DNA of 7,417 bases from Prevotellaceae bacterium (GTDB taxonomy: Bacteria > Bacteroidota > Bacteroidia > Bacteroidales > UBA932): assembly GCA_031264875.1 (NCBI GenBank), contig JAISDK010000020.1, positions 1 to 7,417 on the forward strand. Reading direction: 5' to 3'. Below the pieces are notes generated by a model. It made no database searches. It was given only the letters and a program-made list of their open reading frames with translations, and had not been told where the DNA came from. Shown piece by piece: positions 1 through 5,897 of the stretch; the first letter of the stretch is position 1, and every line of letters starts with the position of its first letter. The position numbers and the translations under genes are program-made.

Positions 1-2343
1 GGTACTGCTATTTTACATTTATATGTGCCTAAAGGTAGTGAAACAAAATACAAAGCAGCAGATGGATGGAAAGATTTTGGATATATTGTAGAACAGAATA
101 ATTTCTCCGTTATTCCTCAAATCATTTCCAAAATAATACCCGAGCAAATTGATGAAGCGGGAAATTTGAAAATACAGGCTCGCGTACAATCCCAATATCC
201 AATTACAGAAATGCGTTACAGAGTAGATGAACAAAACGATGTTTTTGTACCTATTGATGACCGTAAAATTGACTTGTCTTTCAGCCGGATTTGCAATAAT
301 CCGAATCTTGGAGCAGGAACGCATAAATTTTATATGCAGTTCAAAAACTCGGCAGGATACTGGTCGTCTCAGGATGAAAGTCTGTTTATGAAATTTTCAA
401 CCGAACAAACAGACATGGATCTGAATGCAACTGTAGAGGACAGTTTGGTACGGCTTTCGTGGAACTCTGTCGCCAACGCTAATTCCTACAAACTTACTCG
501 CGACGGCTATGTGATTTATCCTTTTAAAACGACGAGACATCCTATTACAATGAGTTATATTGACTATCCCGGAGAAGGAAATCATGTTTATAAAGTGGTG
601 GCATATAATAAAGATGAATATGTACAAAAAACTTCGCCCGAACAAACCATTTCCATTTCCGAAAACAATATCACTCCTGACGTACATCAATACGGAACAG
701 TACTCGGTCAAATTGTTGATGAAAATGGCGTCGAAATAGAGGGAGTAGATTTTCAATTGCGATATCTCGTCAATTACAATACTACCGAAACCATAAAAAC
801 AGTATATACTACCTCCGAAAAAGGAAGATATCGGTATCAGGGTATACCTTACGAACAAAATGTGTATATACATCCCAGCAAGGAAGGTTATACCTTTGAA
901 GCATATTCCAGTTCGGGCTACCCTGCTTTAACTACTTTCTGTCCTACTGAAAAGAAACCCATAGTGACAATTAATTTCAAAGGCAAGCTCGAAGAAAACG
1001 CTGTGGAAGCTCCGCAAACTCCCGATTTGCAACTTCGTACACCCTTGTTTTCTTTTAATGACATATATGTTTTGCAAATGAATGAGTTTACTTTCGATAT
1101 AAAAAATATCAGCTATCAAAGTTTCGATGGCGAAGTCCGCTTATTTTTGGAATCGACAGACGGCAAAACACAACAATGTATCGGAACCCAAAGGGTGAAT
1201 TTGACAGAAAACGAAACAAAATCAATTTCAATCACCGTTCCTGCTCAAACAATAACTTTGCACCCCGCAAATTACAATTTGATTTTGCGAAGTACAAAAA
1301 ATACAAATATTCATCTTGATAATTTAAAACTTATAGCTGACGTCTCTCCTTCCTATATTTCTACTGCCGGCAACGTTAAAAATCCGACGCCTGTTACTAT
1401 CTCTGGAGAAATACCCAAAGATTTGGTTTATTGGAAAGACCAAATTATTGACGCCTTGAATGGGATTAAAAGCGGGGTTAACAAAGCCTATTCCTATCTG
1501 GCAACCTATACAAAGTTTGAAAAGATTATTGCGCCAGACGCCGACCACATTACAGGAAAAGAAGTAAATCTTATTCTTCTGGGCGACATTATAGGTGATA
1601 TAGGAAAAGCCAAAGACCTTATAGAAATGAAAGAAAAGGCAGAAAAGTATATCAATTATATCACAACATACAACCAAGTAGTTCAAGGAGGATTAACAGA
1701 AGAGATGGGGTTTAAATTATTCTGTAAAGTTGCCGGAGCTTTTTCTTCTTCTGTTCCGTTGTTGAAGGAGTATATTGAAGTGTTGGAAAAAGCCCACGAT
1801 GTAATTAAAGGTTACGGTGATTACTTGTTTAACAAATGGACAATGTTCGGCGAAATGGAAATTGACAATAATCCAATCTGTTTCAGCATCAAAGTTCAGA
1901 AAAACAACGTTTATGATTCGTATTACGATGCATTAGATATTGGACGTTCAATAAGCCACGTATGTGTTCAAGCATTAAGCAAGGAAGGAAATCTCGTAGG
2001 ACGCGAGGCTGATTTTATCCCATGCTACTTAGATTGCTGCAATAGTGGTAGTAAAAAATTGTATCTTACGCAAAGCTCAAAAGTCTTTGGAGGAGATATT
2101 GGTAAGGCAGTAGCGTTTCAGGCTGATGGTGGCGTTTATGTGATGAAAATAGAATGGACAAATGGACGTATTTCTTATGTCCCGCTCAATGAGAACTTTT
2201 ATATATACAGTTCGATATCAAGAAGTGTTGAAATAGAATTTATGTCAAGAATTGATTTGAATTTTATTGAAAAAATTGCTTGGTTTTACACTCCGTCTGA
2301 ACACATGGCTAACAAAATTTATTTAAAGTATTATGGAGAATAA
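1..2343 (+). CDS. Multidomain BspA-like surface protein, 3' part (N-terminus outside window)
   Basis: The frame is open from the first base, so the GTG at 25 is internal; 780 codons are visible. Numbering from the window edge, residues 1-33 match the end of a BspA-type LRR_5 domain (LYVPKGS, then AADGWKDF), so more such repeats probably lie upstream. Next come an Ig-like beta domain (about 40-133, with AGTHKFYMQFKNSAGYWSS), an Fn3-like domain (about 137-220, with VRLSWNSVANANSYKL), a carboxypeptidase-regulatory-like fold (about 231-325, with GQIVDENGVEIEGVDF and GRYRYQGIPY), another beta-rich domain (about 345-450), a helical segment (about 471-612) and a C-terminal domain (about 615-780) with a Cys cluster (CYLDCC). 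I do not recognise the last two. It lacks the type IX sorting domain seen in its downstream neighbour. The role is inferred to be adhesion or host/matrix interaction at the cell surface; no catalytic motif is visible. The next gene starts 45 bp later with no terminator between, so co-transcription is likely. Confidence 0.85.
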   Translation, partial: GTAILHLYVPKGSETKYKAADGWKDFGYIVEQNNFSVIPQIISKIIPEQIDEAGNLKIQARVQSQYPITEMRYRVDEQNDVFVPIDDRKIDLSFSRICNNPNLGAGTHKFYMQFKNSAGYWSSQDESLFMKFSTEQTDMDLNATVEDSLVRLSWNSVANANSYKLTRDGYVIYPFKTTRHPITMSYIDYPGEGNHVYKVVAYNKDEYVQKTSPEQTISISENNITPDVHQYGTVLGQIVDENGVEIEGVDFQLRYLVNYNTTETIKTVYTTSEKGRYRYQGIPYEQNVYIHPSKEGYTFEAYSSSGYPALTTFCPTEKKPIVTINFKGKLEENAVEAPQTPDLQLRTPLFSFNDIYVLQMNEFTFDIKNISYQSFDGEVRLFLESTDGKTQQCIGTQRVNLTENETKSISITVPAQTITLHPANYNLILRSTKNTNIHLDNLKLIADVSPSYISTAGNVKNPTPVTISGEIPKDLVYWKDQIIDALNGIKSGVNKAYSYLATYTKFEKIIAPDADHITGKEVNLILLGDIIGDIGKAKDLIEMKEKAEKYINYITTYNQVVQGGLTEEMGFKLFCKVAGAFSSSVPLLKEYIEVLEKAHDVIKGYGDYLFNKWTMFGEMEIDNNPICFSIKVQKNNVYDSYYDALDIGRSISHVCVQALSKEGNLVGREADFIPCYLDCCNSGSKKLYLTQSSKVFGGDIGKAVAFQADGGVYVMKIEWTNGRISYVPLNENFYIYSSISRSVEIEFMSRIDLNFIEKIAWFYTPSEHMANKIYLKYYGE

Positions 2344-2388
2344 AATAGAAGAAATACAGATTACTAACAAAAATATATTTAAAAAATT

Positions 2389-3597
2389 ATGGTAACGAAA
2401 ATAAGAAAAATACAGATATTACTCATTGTATTACTCATGAGTACAGGAAATGTGGCTTCACAAGCTTTGACATTTTTTTCCACAGCGTTTGAAACTGGCG
2501 TTCGTAATGCATTAAATCTTAACGAAAATGATGTGATTACTGCGGAAATAACAGATACGGTAATGGTTTTAGACTTGTCCGGAAGCGGACTAAGCGATAT
2601 AAGAGACATTATTTACTTTCCAAATATTAGCGTGTTGAATTTGTCCGGAAATGTCATTCAGAACATTTCGCCTTTGGTAAATCTGACATTGCTTTCGGAT
2701 TTGGATATAAGTAATAACATTTTAGAGAATATAGATATTCTCATCTTTACACTGTCTCAAAAAATGACTGTAAATGCTTCTCTGAATTACATTGAGGATT
2801 TTTCGCTAATACGAAGCGATTATCATTGTGAATTTACATTAATAGGAGAAGGATTTCAACGTATCTCCAACGAATTACAACTTGTGGTTGGCGCATTTTA
2901 TACAGATATTGGCAAAAACGGAAAACATTTTCTAATATATTCTGCCCAAGCCAAAGAAGACGCGCCTGTTCAACTGAATTATTTGGGAAAAACAGCAAGC
3001 GCTGTTGCAGATAATTACCTGCATAAATATTCTTTTGCAAATAACTTTTCCAATTCGGAACAAATCCGTTTATTACTGGGAAGCAAAGGAGATACGACTT
3101 ATATTGTCCCTGCAAAAACTCAAAAGATTCCGGCAGGCGCTCATGCAAGTTTTTCTGTTGATTTGCCATCGGATTACAGGATTCGCGTTTACCAGTGCAA
3201 AAACGATAACGCCGTCCAGGTAAATGAAACTACGATTTCATACACTGCTCCTCTTGATTTTGTATCGGATACTTTGTATTTTGAATTTAGGAAAGATAAT
3301 ATTTTGAAAGGTTATTCTATTCTTTATCTACAGGAAGGCGCCAATGAGATTGGAAATAATGCCATTCAAAATCTGCAACTTTATATCAATCCTGCAACGG
3401 ATAATATTACCATTATCCTTCCTGATAATGAACCTCAAGCGCTCTTTACGCTTTATGATATGCAAGGGAAGGTTTTAATCCGTCGGGAAGTAAACAATCA
3501 AGAGAACATATCCGTAAGCAAGTTCGCAAGCGGTATATACATATATAATGTGAGAACAGAAAAAGAGAGTTGTCAAGGAAAGATTGTAAAACAGTAA
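2389..3597 (+). CDS. Secreted leucine-rich-repeat protein with type IX secretion sorting domain
   Basis: This is a complete 402-residue protein. Residues 1-24 form a signal peptide: basic start (MVTKIRKIQ), hydrophobic core (ILLIVLLM), and likely cleavage after VAS before Q25, a common Bacteroidota pattern. Residues about 58-142 carry three or so internalin-style leucine-rich repeats (VLDLSGSGLSDI, VLNLSGNVIQNI, DLDISNNILENI). The middle (about 145-325) is beta-rich and unrecognised. Residues 328-402 match a type A Por secretion sorting domain: LYINPATDNITI, then FTLYDMQGKVL, then FASGIYIYNV and a basic end (KIVKQ). From family knowledge, such domains direct export across the outer membrane by the type IX system and are removed on surface anchoring or release. 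LRRs suggest protein binding; the ligand is unknown. The ATG at 2389 is chosen because the signal peptide starts directly from it; no strong ribosome binding site is seen, as is usual in Bacteroidota. Confidence 0.9.
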   Translation: MVTKIRKIQILLIVLLMSTGNVASQALTFFSTAFETGVRNALNLNENDVITAEITDTVMVLDLSGSGLSDIRDIIYFPNISVLNLSGNVIQNISPLVNLTLLSDLDISNNILENIDILIFTLSQKMTVNASLNYIEDFSLIRSDYHCEFTLIGEGFQRISNELQLVVGAFYTDIGKNGKHFLIYSAQAKEDAPVQLNYLGKTASAVADNYLHKYSFANNFSNSEQIRLLLGSKGDTTYIVPAKTQKIPAGAHASFSVDLPSDYRIRVYQCKNDNAVQVNETTISYTAPLDFVSDTLYFEFRKDNILKGYSILYLQEGANEIGNNAIQNLQLYINPATDNITIILPDNEPQALFTLYDMQGKVLIRREVNNQENISVSKFASGIYIYNVRTEKESCQGKIVKQ

Positions 3598-3601
3598 AAT
3601 A

Positions 3602-3635
3602 GTGGACAAGTAGACAAGTGAACGAGTGGACAAGT
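3602..3635 (+). repeat. Degenerate octamer tandem array, left copy
   Basis: Four 8-bp units stand head to tail: GTGGACAA, GTAGACAA, GTGAACGA and GTGGACAA, followed by GT. The array starts 5 bp after the stop codon of the secreted LRR gene. A matching array lies in the opposite orientation at 4177-4208. The period of 8 means it cannot keep one reading frame with a codon repeat, which argues for a non-coding element. Confidence 0.85.
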
Positions 3636-3637
3636 AA

Positions 3638-3659
3638 GGGGCGTTGCGTGCAACGCCTC
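3638..3659. repeat. GC-rich hairpin, possible terminator of the upstream gene
   Basis: The 8-bp stem GGCGTTGC / GCAACGCC (3640-3647 with 3650-3657) closes a 2-base turn. It extends by a G-T wobble and a G-C pair to 10 bp. It lies about 40 bp after the stop codon of the secreted LRR gene and could end its transcript. No T-run follows, so a typical intrinsic terminator is not supported; it may simply be another interspersed palindrome. Confidence 0.55.
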
Positions 3660-3666
3660 CGAATTG

Positions 3667-3688
3667 TCTGAATCAGGATTTACAGGAT
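3667..3688 (+). repeat. Interspersed GGATTTACAGGAT motif, copy 1
   Basis: A 22-bp stretch (TCTGAATCAGGATTTACAGG plus AT) recurs with two mismatches at 3841-3862. A partial echo (AACAGGATTTT) follows at 3699. From memory, similar CAGGATTTACAGGAT strings occur between genes in many unrelated bacterial genomes; their function is not established. Confidence 0.7.
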
Positions 3689-3736
3689 AAAAAGATGAAC
3701 AGGATTTTATGAATAAAAAGAATCAGTATGTAGAAA

Positions 3737-3766
3737 TGTCCCGTAGGGACAAAATGTTGGTAGAAA
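3737..3766 (+). repeat. Small palindrome GTCCCGTAGGGAC with conserved flank, copy 1
   Basis: The palindrome GTCCC-GTA-GGGAC (3738-3750) is followed by AAAATGTTGGTAGAAA. The second copy at 3789-3818 has a longer stem and a related flank (GGAATGTGGGTGAA). The shared layout of palindrome plus a purine-rich tail marks them as two members of one short interspersed family. Confidence 0.75.
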
Positions 3767-3788
3767 ACGAAAGAATCGCCATTTATTA

Positions 3789-3818
3789 CCGTCCCGTTAG
3801 GGACGGAATGTGGGTGAA
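3789..3818 (+). repeat. Small palindrome CCGTCCC-GTTA-GGGACGG, copy 2
   Basis: A perfect 7-bp stem (3789-3795 with 3800-3806) encloses a GTTA loop, followed by the same type of tail as copy 1 at 3737. The stem changes are compensatory relative to copy 1: the added CC on the left is matched by GG on the right. This suggests that the fold, rather than the primary sequence, is retained. Confidence 0.75.
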
Positions 3819-3840
3819 GGGAACACAATCATCTCTTTTG

Positions 3841-3862
3841 TTTGAATCATGATTTACAGGAT
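3841..3862 (+). repeat. Interspersed GGATTTACAGGAT motif, copy 2
   Basis: This is the second copy of the 22-bp motif at 3667-3688, reading TTTGAATCATGATTTACAGG plus AT, with two differences. Same strand as copy 1. Confidence 0.7.
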
Positions 3863-3870
3863 GAAAATAG

Positions 3871-3891
3871 CGATTAACGGTTAGTGATTAA
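3871..3891 (+). repeat. Degenerate heptamer tandem array
   Basis: Three 7-bp units CGATTAA, CGGTTAG and TGATTAA stand in tandem. A short 8-bp purine-rich tandem follows at 3916-3936 (AAAGGGCG, AAAGGGTG, AAAGG). Both are short-period, degenerate repeats of the same style as the octamer arrays. Confidence 0.6.
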
Positions 3892-3950
3892 TATGGAATT
3901 GCAAAAGATGAATGAAAAGGGCGAAAGGGTGAAAGGAAACAAGCAAGGTT

Positions 3951-4036
3951 CGTCATTGCGAGGAACGAAGCAATCCGGGATTGGCGAGTTTGTCGGCGTT
4001 TTTCTTCTGGATTGCTTCACTGCGTTCGCAATGACG
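3951..4036. repeat. 86-bp imperfect palindromic element (CGTCATTGCGA...TCGCAATGACG type)
   Basis: The left arm, 3951-3976 (begins CGTCATTGCGAGGAACGAAG), is the imperfect reverse complement of the right arm, 4009-4036 (ends GCGTTCGCAATGACG). The outer 10 bp and the inner GAAGCAATCC/GGATTGCTTC block pair fully, with a 2-base length difference between them. From memory, elements of this CGTCATTGCGAG...GAAGCAATCC type are widespread palindromic repeats in several bacterial phyla, and translations through them give recurrent spurious peptides such as SSLRGTKQS, which appears here. It is most likely a non-autonomous, REP- or MITE-like element. Confidence 0.8.
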
Positions 4037-4054
4037 GACGGCGTCGATAGTACC

Positions 4055-4122
4055 TTGTTCACTAATAAACAATATTAAAGATTATGACAACAAAGAATTG
4101 GAATTTAAAGACAATGGAGACC
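4055..4122 (+). repeat. 68-bp exact direct repeat, copy 1
   Basis: These 68 bases, from TTGTTCACTAATAAAC to ACAATGGAGACC, recur without any mismatch at 4201-4268, 146 bp downstream. The left boundary falls exactly on one octamer unit (TTGTTCAC, the reverse complement of GTGAACAA). Flanks differ on both sides. Each copy holds a stop codon (TAA), then 5 bases, then an ATG that opens MTTKNWNLKTMET. Confidence 0.95.
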
Positions 4123-4176
4123 GAAAACAAAAAAAGGTACAAGGAACACGGTAAAATACAAGATGCAAGCAGAAGC

Positions 4177-4208
4177 TCGTCCACTTGTCCACTCGTCTAC
4201 TTGTTCAC
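4177..4208 (-). repeat. Degenerate octamer tandem array, right copy, inverted
   Basis: Read on the - strand, four 8-bp units follow one another: GTGAACAA, GTAGACGA, GTGGACAA and GTGGACGA. This is the same octamer family as at 3602-3635 but in the opposite orientation, so the two arrays bracket about 540 bp of repeat-filled DNA as an inverted pair. The last unit on the + strand (4201-4208) is also the first 8 bases of the second 68-bp repeat. Confidence 0.85.
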
Positions 4209-4268
4209 TAATAAACAATATTAAAGATTATGACAACAAAGAATTGGAATTTAAAGACAATGGAGACC
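4201..4268 (+). repeat. 68-bp exact direct repeat, copy 2
   Basis: This copy is identical to 4055-4122. It ends 71 bp before the start codon of the HEAT-like repeat gene and may therefore form part of its leader. Perfect identity means that the duplication is recent or kept by conversion. Confidence 0.95.
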
Positions 4269-4343
4269 AGAGAGCATTTCAAAAACGGGACGAATCCGAA
4301 AAGCCTTACGAGTAGGGAAAATTTGAAAATAAAAATGTTATGA
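4230..4343 (+). CDS. Possible 37-residue leader or small ORF overlapping the next gene
   Basis: A short frame starts inside the second 68-bp repeat (MTTKNWNLKTMET) and continues with unique sequence (REHFKNGTNPKSLTSREN, then LKIKML). Its TGA stop overlaps the ATG of the HEAT-like gene in the classic ATGA arrangement, which is often seen in translational coupling. A sister frame at 4084-4224 opens with the same 13 residues and then diverges. There is no membrane segment and no Cys. Against it: it lies in repeat DNA, has no clear ribosome binding site and resembles nothing I know. It may be a chance frame. Confidence 0.22.
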   Translation: MTTKNWNLKTMETREHFKNGTNPKSLTSRENLKIKML

Positions 4344-5887
4344 ATTGGTTTAAGAAATTATTCGGGAAAGGTGCAATAAATCAGGAACAGAACAACGCAA
4401 ACATACCCGATACATCAACGAATGTTGTTCCGGACAATAACAATGAAACATCCGGAATTAATCAGGGAACGTGGGAACAAGCTAATTACACTTTAGAAGC
4501 GGTTGAAAAGATGACCGACCAGACAGAACTGGCGAAAATAGCTAAAGAGGCTGAAGATTGGCACGTTCGCTTGGAGACGGTGAAAAAACTCACTGATCAA
4601 ATTGTACTTGTTGATATTGCAAAAAATGACAGTGAGTGGATTGTTCGCAAAATGGCAGTCCAAAAACTTACCGACCGAAATTTACTTGCCGATATTGCGA
4701 AAAACGACAGCAATGGAATTGTTTGCAGTGCGGCGGTAGTGAAACTTACGGATCTAACTTTACTTGCTGAAGTAGCGAAAATTGAGAAAATTACTGACCA
4801 GACAGAATTGGCGAAGTTGGCGAAAGGGACTGAAGATTGGAAAGTACGCTGTATAGTGGTCGAGAGACTCACCGACCAGAATGTACTAACAGAGATAGCT
4901 AAAAATGACAGCATATATAATGTTCGCGAAGCAGCGATCGAGAAACTTACTAACCAGAGTTTGCTTGCCGAAATAGCGAAAAATGACAGCGAATGGCATG
5001 TTCGCTCGGCAACGGTCAAGAAACTCACCGATCATAGTTTGCTTGCTGAGATAGCGAAAAATGACAGCAATGAGTATGTTCGCGAGGCAGCGGTCGAGAA
5101 ACTTACTAACCAGAATTTGCTTGCCGAAATAGCGAAAAATGACAGAGAATGGATTGTTCGCTCGGCAGCAGTCGAAAAACTTACTGACCGAAATTTGATT
5201 ACTGAGATAGCGAAAAATGATAGCAAAGAGTATGTTCGCAAGGTAGCAGTCGAGAAACTTATCGACCGGAGTTTGCTTGCTGAAATAGCGAAAAATGACG
5301 ACGATTCTGATGTTCGCAGAGAAGCGGTCAAGAAACTTACCGATCAGAGTTTGCTTGCTGATGTAGCAAAAAATGATAGAAATTTTTTTCATAATCAACA
5401 TTGCTATGAAGCAGTCAAGGAACTTACAGATCAGAATATGCTTGTCGATGTAGCAAAAAATGCTAGCGATTCTTATATTCGTGGAAACGCGGTCTGGAAA
5501 CTTACAGACCAGAATATACTTGCTGAAATAGCAAAAAATGACAGTGATTGTAGTGTTGTTCTGACAGCAGTCGAGAAACTTACCGATATGAAAATATTGG
5601 AAAGTTTGGAGAGTCTTGTTGAAAAATATTTTTCAGATATCACCACCGCTAAAGAAAACGACTACTGTGTGGGCTATAGTGAAATACAAAAGACGAAAGT
5701 TTTGATTCTCTTAGCAGAAAAATGCCCAACGATTGTGAAGAAAAACTGGAGACAGATAGACAGTCGAATAAGAACACTTGATTGGACTTCTCATGAGGAT
5801 GATAATTGCGGTGGTCATACTGATTATTGTGAAGAATCCGAAAATTCCCTTAGAAATAAATTTCCTCCATATCCATTTGACGATTAA
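4340..5887 (+). CDS. HEAT-like 26-residue repeat protein
   Basis: This 515-residue protein has no signal peptide and is probably cytosolic. It begins with a basic start (MNWFKKLFGK) and a polar Asn/Thr-rich linker (to about 50). Residues 58 to about 420 are fifteen tandem units beginning at 58, 84, 110, 136, 151, 177, 203, 229, 255, 281, 307, 333, 362, 388 and 414. The period is 26 residues, with a consensus of LTDQxLLAEIAKND, then a 4-5 residue loop, then VRxAAVEK. The helix-turn-helix pattern with D, V and R at fixed places resembles bacterial HEAT/Armadillo-type solenoids, which bind proteins. The unit at 136 is cut to 15 residues and the one at 333 carries 3 extra. The tail (421-515) is not repetitive, has five Cys (443, 462, 490, 497 plus none conserved that I know) and ends PPYPFDD; I do not recognise it. 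The radical SAM gene follows after 10 bp, so a shared transcript and a scaffold or substrate-presenting role are plausible but inferred. Confidence 0.88.
   Translation: MNWFKKLFGKGAINQEQNNANIPDTSTNVVPDNNNETSGINQGTWEQANYTLEAVEKMTDQTELAKIAKEAEDWHVRLETVKKLTDQIVLVDIAKNDSEWIVRKMAVQKLTDRNLLADIAKNDSNGIVCSAAVVKLTDLTLLAEVAKIEKITDQTELAKLAKGTEDWKVRCIVVERLTDQNVLTEIAKNDSIYNVREAAIEKLTNQSLLAEIAKNDSEWHVRSATVKKLTDHSLLAEIAKNDSNEYVREAAVEKLTNQNLLAEIAKNDREWIVRSAAVEKLTDRNLITEIAKNDSKEYVRKVAVEKLIDRSLLAEIAKNDDDSDVRREAVKKLTDQSLLADVAKNDRNFFHNQHCYEAVKELTDQNMLVDVAKNASDSYIRGNAVWKLTDQNILAEIAKNDSDCSVVLTAVEKLTDMKILESLESLVEKYFSDITTAKENDYCVGYSEIQKTKVLILLAEKCPTIVKKNWRQIDSRIRTLDWTSHEDDNCGGHTDYCEESENSLRNKFPPYPFDD
4511..5599 (+). 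repeat. 78-bp tandem repeat block inside the HEAT-like gene
   Basis: Fifteen copies of a 78-bp unit (26 codons) stand in frame; two depart in length (45 bp at 4745-4789, and 87 bp at 5336-5422). Many units share near-identical DNA, for example TTGCTTGCTGAAATAGCGAA, so copy number can plausibly change by recombination. The repetition also creates several long antisense frames here, which are artefacts. Confidence 0.9.
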
Positions 5888-5897
5888 TAAAAAGACT

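Larger units (their letters stand above)
3598..4339. other. Repeat-rich intergenic region without a convincing gene
   Basis: This 742-bp gap holds no convincing protein gene. It is a patchwork of at least seven short repeat elements, listed separately: octamer arrays in opposite orientation near each end, a GC-rich hairpin, two copies each of two interspersed motifs, a heptamer array, an 86-bp imperfect palindrome and an exact 68-bp direct repeat. Open frames in the region run through palindromes and simple repeats and are treated as chance. The promoter of the 4340 gene probably lies in the last part, but I could not assign a Bacteroidota -33/-7 pair with confidence. Confidence 0.8.

Noticed and set aside
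25..27. GTG as start of the first gene
   Set aside because: The frame is open to base 1, and the residues before it (GTAILHLY) continue an LRR_5 match, so the true start is upstream of the window.
397..1686. Antisense frames at 397-873, 928-1119 and 1324-1686
   Set aside because: All lie opposite the well-supported multidomain gene and have hydrophobic, low-complexity translations with no recognisable domain.
2834..3223. Frames of 111 (-) and 72 (+) codons inside the secreted LRR gene
   Set aside because: They overlap the central domain of a gene that has both a signal peptide and a C-terminal sorting domain in one continuous frame.
3638..3659. Firm intrinsic terminator call
   Set aside because: The hairpin is good but no T-tract follows, so it is recorded as a palindrome with a possible terminator role only.
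3884..4078. A 64-codon + frame and its antisense partner (3874-4062)
   Set aside because: Most of it reads through the 86-bp palindrome and gives the recurrent spurious peptide SSLRGTKQS; the start is in simple-repeat DNA.
3602..4268. CRISPR-like array
   Set aside because: Repeats here are either directly abutting short units or just two copies of 68 bp with no series of equal-length spacers, and no cas genes are seen.
4886..5401. Antisense frames of 171, 143 and 99 codons opposite the HEAT-like gene
   Set aside because: They are periodic copies of the 78-bp repeat read backwards; the + frame has the sensible amphipathic repeat and full length.
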